Part shown: one piece after another, positions 63,901 through 64,000 of the stretch
How the letters are laid out: each line of letters starts with the position of its first letter
Position numbering within the stretch: the first letter of the stretch is position 1
Origin: DASXUX01 sp036504595
GTDB taxonomy: Bacteria > Planctomycetota > SZUA-567 > H5-PLA8
Direction: 5' to 3'
Length of the DNA: 64,000 bases
Assembly (NCBI GenBank): GCA_036504595.1
Contig: DASXUX010000095.1
Location: forward strand, 124,001-188,000
Translations under genes and position numbers: made by a program
Notes under the pieces: generated by a model
The model's database searches: none
Told to the model about the DNA's origin: nothing
Seen by the model: the letters and a program-made list of their open reading frames with translations, nothing else

Positions 63901-64000
63901 AGGGTATTCTGGCAGCGGGCACCGCCGCATTTAACACTGGCGGCAAGTTGGTCCTGCGTGCTTCGAACACCACTATCGGCACAACTCCCGAGTCCGACAA
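39996..64000 (+). CDS. Giant modular autotransporter-repeat (PATR) protein, at least 8001 residues, 3' end outside window
   Basis: The frame starts at ATG 39996 behind CGGGAGAG; checks at ten points to the window edge all stay in the same frame. An extended signal peptide (33-residue basic N-region, hydrophobic 34-50, cleavage near AFA) opens the protein. The body is rich in Gly, Thr, Asn and Ser, with passenger-associated repeats such as GTLSLTGNNTFTGTTTVNAG and GALTLSGANTYTGTTALTAG. Ten short Trp-containing caps of the type GxWxxxxxWxPxxxPxxxDxV (residues about 59, 889, 1689, 2506, 3151, 3836, 4739, 5374, 6260, 7299) divide it into cassettes. Inserted are three PA14, two LamG-type and three jelly-roll-like domains. 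It is probably a surface or secreted adhesin/glycan-binding fibre. The export route (beta-barrel, sorting tag) is not visible because the C-terminus is missing. Confidence 0.85.
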   Translation, partial: MRSQVRSKGPVLASPAQAQRWRPRAGNLLPAGGTALLLALLIGWTHCAFAAAPPAATKTWNQAGGGAWGTSTNWTPNGIPASTDDVVFPAATATGTITMPAGAVANSITIATGNGLTFSGGDLTIGSGGIFNSAGTNSITTPLAISADTKIDVATLTLTLGGLISSAGNYSLTKQGLGILNVNNGVASTYSGATTISQGTLQLSFATGLGTGTITVNAAGTLTLSADNIANALVLNGGKLTQLNPGRTYSGPITLQAGTTSNLVFNALAMTLAGKVTGGGNLNVENVLQTLTLSNANNDFTGTLTMLGSSPTLTANAVIGSALGHGTIVLNGNTLNIRDNGTSSNQNLDYTACNIVLKSGSIISVDRASGSNTANTVQFGSLTFAVSGLILTTTNPGAISYAIAFTGPVLVNNSTLTTNTAAMTISGNISGIGPLTQSGNAILTLAGVNTYTLGTVVQGKMTLAGGSAIPDTSAVSLTSGGSVLDLAGSSETVGSLVGANTSAKVTLGGGTLTFGADNTTVSSASGFGAQISGAGNLIKIGAGTQPLTNANTFTGQTDVYGGTLQITNASATSSSLPNVIVHSGAIFDAAVANANLGNVLVQGGTLKLSADMNTGSRPAQPIDGTLLFAQSTTVSANAFTMADGSTVAFSATRSTTTALNLNGTVNFDCGAFTGTISGVLADGSAAGNLVMVAGGTLSLTGNNTFTGTTTVNAGTLTLSGVNGALANTSTITLNSGGALTLDNSASVKNNRINSAASLTLNGGSLTVTGGGALVTQTLASLAIGQGSSAIALTATAVAGDVQVTATTHSRSGTGMVNYNRTYSGTTRPNLLLGNAVDGQSLPYFAVAEYSAAGTLATAGPGRYSTATDPTDGSVIGVTGVPSGTGQTYTLNVASGDWATGATWTPAAPAGHPDQTDAVIVTAGRTVNLKGNRSALSVTFTGTGGTIADGTGSNTLNVYGGQIKGLNTSGTASITCSNVNLQNTGAFIYNSNAANPLVLTTNLTNASPGTLDVGATAGCKVQFNNANAGLTCAVNVDSGTLYVTHRDAIDSTSATTLANGATLEELVNANPTNEIKLAKLTSVPAGATLLFSRAMLNTSTPPPNPIAGTLTINAGGTHAISGVSMADGSSFKASNGDFSGSMTLSGSVTFYVPAGCNFTGIISGNGSIVKTGGATLILGGNPNTFTGTVTVSAGAVSLSAGDGNLGNSANRVILDGGTLTTSTMTTARNFTMGSGGGTFNGNATLTITGSIDGTGQLTLPVNCTLALPSANTYSGGTSLTGSMLIGNDQALGTGTLTISGGTIAATNGARNLPQTVLISANFAVNAGGDITFSGPVLLTNNNFTMTGHNNTVTFAGPLRTDYFLTVAADNNVVASGVISGAGGMKLTNGTTTIQAANTNIGGTWLGGAPAKTATLNLCNDSALGTGTLTFDGDASTSITILAGDAAHTVANTMAFNNTSIANINVGGSNDLTLLGDLPLSTAVRTFTVSNTGTTTLSGAIGGTGGVTKSGSGLLVLKGSSTFNGGIIVNAGKLRLAGANAALAAQTPNPAFTINALGTLELDNTAGYNPDRINDGDEVTINGGVLALLGGSETFGTLNCPNPYSSSVRVNAYGATPAGDSTLTATGASFTIGLAPATLNFERNSDATNGAVARLKLTAGTPGAVARSFVNGLPGTYDTANGLIADTTNLYTTVKPGNWEDTTVWTPAPPVGGPNGVKDVIIKYPVSITSAGHSVRSLGFTDGGSNPGLSGLSLTVGGTVAGSIWSNNYVNATCTAPIDGGGQNLTALIYNGTLTINGILSGATLIKTQPGTLVLGGNNTYSGGTTVSSGVLSIASGGNLGGGAVGIDGGTLRVTGTTSSALTYTIGTNSTGTVEVANAGDIFTISSLITSTKVFSKTGSGTLKLTNASHTVTAPAKVSVDAGILHVDCAAIGTTTNNVVNSGATLEIGSGISFNQKFTFNDGSVLAGKGNALYKSNGTLGNEYIVIPSGAHVTLRAPLAGDVFTVGDGAATIKGNPGMTIAVDGNGRVELNGTSGNIDSTSSWVLNSGTLALDISNALGSTAVGNQPTLTVNGGTVAYKAGSATVNYPIIFNGGTVATIGNTGRFGGAMTFNASAGVVLTDLLAPATPRGIILSGPLTINGGTLSISGIGGGVSLVVSNTLTANSFTSGGGFSVATGGALEAQGTGNLGTSAAPAAVQLAGGTLLLWSISGPDSATVDFNANLSVIADSTVYVDRNGGGQWDTVTVNSLTMGSQTLTITGGNFFDFAVDGSITLTGNAIFNPTTSNILLKGPVSGSGSLISAGTSGLNVTKTVGDVVLAAANSYTGATKVNSGRVLVNGNGTVPGDLYVAYPGVFEINESASPSAVQRLPANKSVYFDGGTFNLTAGPNAAHVETVRTLSFRSGNSAINVTPCAHGTQNSVVNDAQIVATTYARSSGAMLSFNGATVLSNDASTSQNGNLIINSLSNGDILPWVTATVGTSTGVGYYQTSPTLEGVIPLPQSGIYFTVQDGAWESDSTWQRPGLPALNRRPPEGSIVMVGHSVTIASSHSARYIIMHANTTFSSSISSSNGSSLTINNGTAPSGIEADTAAMITVPVSFGALEAIINSTDLGDLDLIGPVSGTGGVTKIGAGALTLSGANTYTGTTALTAGSLQINSNAALSTGTLSIAGGATVTALNSARVISSPIVANGSFFTGVGFDLTFSGGVTMSAPLTIMVQNPNLTIAGQPLSGGKDLTKDGTGNLILMTANTLSSFTLLSGEVMIGDAGALGTGTLTFASGNWKAIEPVGKNITLTQRVAMTSDVTFTGAYNLTFNNNVVDIRNTPALTVDTGRTLTCTATSVIQDGTAVSGFTKAGEGTLLLSGANTCRGEVTLYAGTMRLGNDQALGSGQLTFSAGLAAINPTVIMADTTPRILANPVHINGDFTIGGALRMDFNGSVNLSSDAVVTDSNTADTYFNGVISGSAQLTKSGTGSMYFTAANTNSGATVVNGGTLYLTGNGTIGGDVSLAAGGTLDINAVGNTVSRISSSAALNLSGGTLHLTADGISTYEEQVGAVTLAAGSSTIWLTTANGGYVALRGSDMIRNPGALLTYNRDGSATNDHLRFTNISGSATATKTRGLPYVFISGNTSAVVYDGTGAPNEPGVIPVTGGAVVTSVANGSWTTAGTWNPARVPLATDSVVLKHQVTVDLGPGTCSTITFDGGSLVTYFGDPVTINDGGVYAVNTGGSIDAMSVFDFNFSEALFNVQGTLTINGQILHANGLTKFGAGTLVLSNTDATYVNQINTAGNAPAAITLVQGVTSIIDDAQFNDVNGNNTDPVVFAGGTLNVSDNILVPASRPYTVTMLGGTIDVNANKTLTLQQGLSESGTPVTVPPTLGGTLTKTGPGTLALGVPATRTGANVVNGGIVVLTDPGGLGTSTSATTVAGTGRLQINGIVYDRAVTLNNGGTLEGTNGAQMWGGITVANGAAVTLGALLPADSFVLQVPIVGGPGATVKVGETGGTIHQGTVRLTDRSTFGGSWAVYSGVLECDGIQALGPIATSAIVYGGYLTARWCDVPNNITLSGGSIGASHGDGSFSGTLTITQNPTTISLVDPTNSSTCQNLTLNGTMTSSGAALTLTSLAGNTNLLTINANGSTAGGPITIDKAQVQLSSTTVGATTYNGRLGGSVTITNDGSLTIREAGSVAGVDRIPDAADLTLSGGSFTLLADVNVNHEERIRTISVTPGTTNYLILTANSTAAGAGRAILHCLKANFDPDNMLANGDLTFTRLQSGSEFPHWIIDYKMDGLTLMTSGPLSDVFNSWLGVVETAGNGYASYDTTLTGAPSVVNGVIVQTLTTFTAVVNGAWGDPSIWSTAVPGGVQPGRPSISGAGDQVTIGSGVTVDTDSVARSCYLLVLGGAGATLNATAYASAPVNPGAAGAPPNILAWWDASDNTKISKDGSNKVTLWSDKSTNGNDLTGPGGANSPLWVSGGWGAPVKDIIRFNASTTTERLIRTATVNPKTVLAVNKVTTYVNLGGIFGSSTPSADRGIRLVSSTNWQHPGVVNDFTNGGGATRAGQMYINGNNTTGFGALGTPHILSAIRGDGYTANYGNMILGYYYTDTSRSFRGDIGEVLVYSRVLSEGERIRLESYLGQKWLVGRAGGDGPWPAAPVLVGRFGIQATGGGGLMTQFWNNTTDAFSATPPAPVAARTDIMNINQDFGNSSVPYGTPGVSGAPVSIKWSGNIVARGAGTYTFYTRSDDAIQVTIDGATYGPFPGPTPTTGRGVNNLPGDTMIMPAAWTAGSVHPFTVSWNNGGGGSSAFFYWSGPGFAEEIVPSSNLYYSAAPIAINAPIVFKTLKPANADIINLTNNAYLNINGKMSTEWPNGTGTITCGAASTDVTGTGTSFLTDLSVGQSIRVGSDIRTVTAIANNTSLTIASAFSGAVSLAAYQLGGNGIKVLGSGGTLRLSNSTNDFFGAATLLSGNLCLGASGVLSTGVFNIQGGNVTSDVPGLTFAGNSEIDFNGDFGVGGSVDWTLGGPIVLKASHTVNAINPATGNTTTISGAIGDGGNNFGITYAGTGKIKLTGASTYADGTTVSGGTVFANTASPNSATGTGPVTVTSSGTLSGTGNIAGTINVNANGTLAPADMGQATQLNAGGLVCDSTAKLNWNLDLDGSNNPKCDKLVINNSTNPAVLNGTLYPTFGATLLANINQLPKTFVIMSYSSTCTNAGLVVSVPAGYSYLINVGGGSVSITLDRSQTVEWTGGSGTDLLWSTTTNWTGARGVYAGDTVLFGSLGTGHAISTNDLSPRTTLAGLKFTQGGYTINTINGTNSISIKGASPTGGIWYDSTIPDGAANTLNVPIWLNGDATIAVIGTVSPSKTTSLTLNGAINTGSGSRLTLNPGDTGSITLGPTSVISGDGGLTITDAAGNGGGTVTLNGANTYTGASLPFTPTNYGWKGDYFNDRNMTAWVASRIDNQINFPDFTQAAVRPAGQNQDNISARWTGKVVAPQTGDYYFYTRSDDSIRLFVDGTLAGQFPDPANWMGGRGVNALPGDTMGPFTWNAGTIHDLVVEWNQGGGGSGALFYWQTPGGAETLLGTPDVFNNPFNPSTMLMGDGKVVLGNNSSFGTGIVNYGNVNTKLQPTGGAWSLPNSRVLANQDITILPGTDLTFTGTLRLTNTNRTLNIANNTTIAIIEQDSDVMPRTLTKAGSGTLTLTGQSTFDKQFAISGGSVVVTGQGYIPDLTPAAGQPAIVLSGGSSLVLDYSGGSADHIGDNNQVQLNGGNTLLVNGCPTADVTENMDILDVASSTATIKIAAAAGRNMFLHFSGYVNTGGYLFDRNGTPSTQAKLYIDGNTNGAKLPMASVTDTSMGLSAMPAYYTTADGVVPSVTGKLYTSQKTGSWNDSTVWKDASGNPPAANHPGAGDGVIIDQSHVITLAGAGPYNIAYVKFNNDGQLLGSGKLMNLSDTIEVPATSSGGPQITCDIANDTGIALKHLGTGTLTIAGTVSGMGGITKGGIGRVLMTKTGTLTGDTSWGAGVLAVGADNVLGTDGKLTLWNGSLEATDNYKLSNPLLLKTDLTIDGPGSLELGSAFNNIIMNNADRTFTINNPLAKISGAITSSGQISKAGAGELMLMQANTFTSSISVEVDGGNLTIADNGALGNGSLFINANNVVLKAINAATAISNNVDIGGDLIFGDAASNDLTLNGHVRLINADRTVTVTAPRSLVVTAGLGQDSTARALTKAGGGTLEFQDRCTFTQQLVLAPNGGTLRLTGNGSLSALNSQPGIIIGASATLDLLGSVSGSGLSGNGLLGIYYSGTQFNTYVGSRVDPTIDFTWGSPTVPFPGCTTDGQNFSVKWMGRVSLPGTATDMYRFGGAVDDNLRVWVDNKIVDYSWGTGGGVGAPDNDPSAPSFPGGATYDIAMDMNQGGGGAGAHLYYQVNGGAWSIIPSAWLTPTYSSNNEVIFCDEQNGAPFITYPSTQVSDNGDAWTWVTSNPAPKFGTYAHQSNIFSGEHQHYFKNDWNGNRPSNGLAWCWPIGFGDMFYAWVYLDPANPPAEVMLQFDDSSAGWEHRAYWGSNSIAWGTDGTNSRRYMGPLPATGQWVQLQVPAASIGMEGNTLRGIAYVLQNGRATWDRTGKVSRSASSRIYDWQDVQMDGGTLRIQTTAGTTVKQALRNLTVNSGSNNIILTPSTTSVHNTNGSNDGTDGDVQLIATNLLNTGAATLNFTRDVSQNENSNIYASNMTNGQLVSFASVNGYPAIYKTGADLGLVDQSAYAWVTVQDGNWESSSTWKQDGTHSGTPPAGSDVVVKHTVTLTSSERINSITMDAGGTLPALGGSPAVALIIGTGGTIAARGNITPVISCNVILPAGGAAVRDSASNPLSITGVVSTSGGGTVASRSVHYAFDEVSGMAVIDSSGNGYNGTLYPGTNRIAGTVGSGAVSFDGTTSQYIDVPSFTWGTGQPVTVAFWNFVAGPTNEFAFGVDSKGGGCRFSSHCPYGDGLLYWDYGNIGGNGRLTTSYSAYYGKWTHVALVSTGVNGGFKAIYLNGVQVATSTTADSPNQALARLMVGTSPETPQAFHKGNIDDFRIYNRVLMPTEISVLATKNELYSSGGLAKYDSGTLILGGANTYFGPTTIYGGTLSVANDSALSVITNPLTLGGGTFAPLGSITTLRTVMLANNATSTITVPSGSVLTLNGQVTGAGNLTSNGAGKLVLNGINDFYATPNGAQVTINSNSIVEIVRKENLGNIANDVVFSGTGGTLRSNAGNGQTNDPDSVRIHTVNTGATATFDVVSGTYLINDTNQLAGAGNVFKTGGGVLNVSNNSFYTSFTGQVTVNGGILRLGQNNGQSNMFVNPLIINSGGTLAVDTSGSLPTPITLGGGTLTAYNANRVISGPISVTAPSSASLVEPFTTTPRSISLNGAISGSQPLTVSGVGGGAVLNVNGGSNTYSGTISVNSGGALGGFGTLPGSVVVNAAGVLAPGCAITSSSVYQNVPEAAGYTLIYELPIPTSSSFANGVPYSVDNAGAQTFDRIAYYMQLTSATYGSQWVYVSFDRPGNIAAANKTGVPNVASGEFYNYSNTTLANMNVFSNVGSIVTGTGIATGNIEFWPSNYGANNDYGVPNANSGTYDFGDGGANTGQGYGSMQIHNYGAGQTLFAYNNWNGGSGEMGIGNQPSGNPDWTFSNNAGIYTVKYLAILVREPSGPPAANRLTLGGLTMNSGSSLNVDLDATNAPTKNDLVVVTGSSAVNLSGQVNVNGSANFGTPGTQYTLVQCTGGAAITQVLSVNAIPSGFTGYITQVGPNVYLNLGSLTARDYKGAAGTATAPSNDNWNAAASWVQNAVPVSASDTELRFGGSAAVYTATDNIAGAFNLNKVTFNSTYAAGDEVLAASGGGTMQMVSTAAGATPIWAQNGSGRFDIQLPVALNNTLEFTGSGSGIVSVQGSGTLSGAGGLIVNTSANAFLVLMNSNSYTGDTRLQAGRLCLANSGALGGSKFYINGGMCRASTAAGAPTLPNEVHIGGTNILFGENGAGTGTTFAGNVYLDVANPTINCVAGSADITFSGILANGSVSGAGFTKDGGRTLYLTGASSNTYTGTTTVIGDWLRLNKTGGAIAINGNVVIGDGNGGAAADGVQLQANNQIVSTATVAINKASGRLDLNNFTQTLVALSDTGSAPVGQAIADFRADYMVAANGSTRAVGRPDGWNYLWNNGGAMGNSGNYTALVSTGPGLGDRYTLDGNNTLPRGAPCAWCNVNATGAHPGQGTSQGTAFDRYAIMAYTIQPGEAGPFAIANSSVNTGAGGNGTYTMVFVNNTQFANVFCGANTTVNINMGLGNLAAGDTVYVALGPNGSDSSDGTNISYQLVRTDLEAATITLGSGSTGALTIGNNSAVDTTFSGGIIGGGTLTKTGSSTLTLTGGSTYSGPTAVNGGNLILSGGSLLSSAVSLASGTSLRGNGDGASTGYVKSLSAPSGATVWPGTTSLSADTKGILAAGTAAFNTGGKLVLRASNTTIGTTPESD
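51750..52427 (+). other. LamG/concanavalin-like domain 1 in the giant protein
   Basis: Residues about 3919-4144: ILAWWDASDNTKISKDGSNK, LWSDKSTNGNDLTGPGG, a jelly-roll middle, and the closing FRGDIGEVLVYSRVLSEGER typical of LamG domains. These usually bind glycans. Confidence 0.75.
52488..52955 (+). other. PA14 domain 1 in the giant protein
   Basis: Residues about 4165-4320: GLMTQFWNNT start, VSIKWSGNIVARGAGTYTFY, TRSDDAIQVTIDG with the DD calcium/glycan pair, and FTVSWNNGGGGSSAFFYWSG. Confidence 0.85.
54804..55248 (+). other. PA14 domain 2 in the giant protein
   Basis: Residues about 4937-5086: GWKGDYFNDRNM, ISARWTGKVVAPQTGDYYFY, TRSDDSIRLFVDG and VEWNQGGGGSGALFYWQ. It directly interrupts a PATR unit (NGANTYTGASLP before it). 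Confidence 0.88.
57369..57812 (+). other. PA14 domain 3 in the giant protein
   Basis: Residues about 5792-5939: GLLGIYYSGTQFNTYVGSR, FSVKWMGRVSL, GGAVDDNLRVWVDNKIVD and MDMNQGGGGAGAHLYYQ. The motif reads AVDD instead of RSDD. Confidence 0.85.
57834..58340 (+). other. Jelly-roll carbohydrate-binding-like domain in the giant protein
   Basis: Residues about 5947-6115, directly after PA14 domain 3: DAWTWVTSNPAPKFGTYAHQ, FYAWVYLDPANPPAEVMLQF, WEHRAYWGSNSIAWGTDGTN and MGPLPATGQWVQLQVPA. This pattern occurs in various secreted proteins, usually next to carbohydrate-active or adhesive domains. Confidence 0.65.
59140..59760 (+). other. LamG domain 2 in the giant protein
   Basis: Residues about 6382-6588: HYAFDEVSGMAVIDSSGNGY, VSFDGTTSQYIDVPSF, KWTHVALVSTGVNGGFKAIY, LNGVQVATST and GNIDDFRIYNRVLMPTEI. 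A clear LamG signature, followed by a resumed PATR unit. Confidence 0.85.
60915..61545 (+). other. VPYSVDN-type beta domain in the giant protein
   Basis: Residues about 6974-7184: YTLIYELPIPTSSSFANG, VPYSVDNAGAQTFDRIAYYM, GNIEFWPSNYG, YDFGDGG and GYGSMQIHNYGAGQTLFAYN. This looks like a globular beta-sandwich, unlike the low-complexity beta-repeat around it. I do not have a firm family name. Confidence 0.55.
62985..63560 (+). other. Second globular domain near the end of the visible giant protein
   Basis: Residues about 7664-7855: FRADYMVAANGSTRAVGRPD, GWNYLWNNGGAMGN, FDRYAIMAYTIQPGEAGPFA and VYVALGPNGSDSSDGTNISY. Probably a beta-sandwich; family not certain. The PATR pattern returns afterwards. 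Confidence 0.5.

Overview
The window is a high-GC bacterial segment from an organism with an outer membrane. It encodes LpxB (lipid A synthesis), lipoproteins and type IV pilus parts (PilT, PilM/PilN). The style points to the PVC superphylum, most likely Planctomycetota: Tat-exported Gfo/Idh/MocA oxidoreductases, HEAT-repeat, PA14, LamG, NHL and PQQ-like propeller exported proteins, an enormous autotransporter-repeat (PATR) protein, and text-like low-complexity spacers. This assignment is an inference from gene content; there is no rRNA in the window.

Layout. (1) 1-4424, minus strand: a housekeeping run accD, M24 peptidase-like protein, STAS protein, UPF0104 membrane protein, Trm112-like zinc ribbon, and the start of pilT (cut by the window edge). 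(2) 4620-4813, plus: promoter, tRNA-Leu(GAG) and terminator. (3) 5048-10390, minus: a small HEAT membrane protein directly behind a 1494-residue secreted FN3/Ig-like protein. (4) 10693-22037: a two-gene cassette (Tat oxidoreductase then HEAT-repeat protein) present twice in inverted orientation, enclosing an NHL-repeat protein and an unknown membrane protein. (5) 22449-24707, minus: a divergent AraC-like DNA-binding protein and a small HEAT protein, in repeat-rich surroundings. (6) 25023-30047, minus: a pilus-type inner-membrane operon headed by a PilM-PilN fusion, with a divergent lipoprotein built of about ten 37-residue helical repeats (30363-31547). (7) 31666-39697: lpxB, a TPR/SPOR lipoprotein, a TIM-barrel epimerase-like protein, rsmB and two PQQ-like propeller proteins. 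(8) 39996 to the window end, plus: one uninterrupted reading frame of at least 8001 codons, a modular PATR surface or secreted protein with PA14, LamG and jelly-roll insertions.

Two things stand out. First, the giant gene has a cassette architecture: ten copies of a short Trp-rich cap module, each followed by a beta-repeat block. Second, several interspersed repeat families (text-like low-complexity tracts and small palindromes) fill the spacers and also lie in frame inside conserved genes such as lpxB and rsmB, as well as in signal-peptide regions. No CRISPR array, transposase gene, prophage or rRNA was found.
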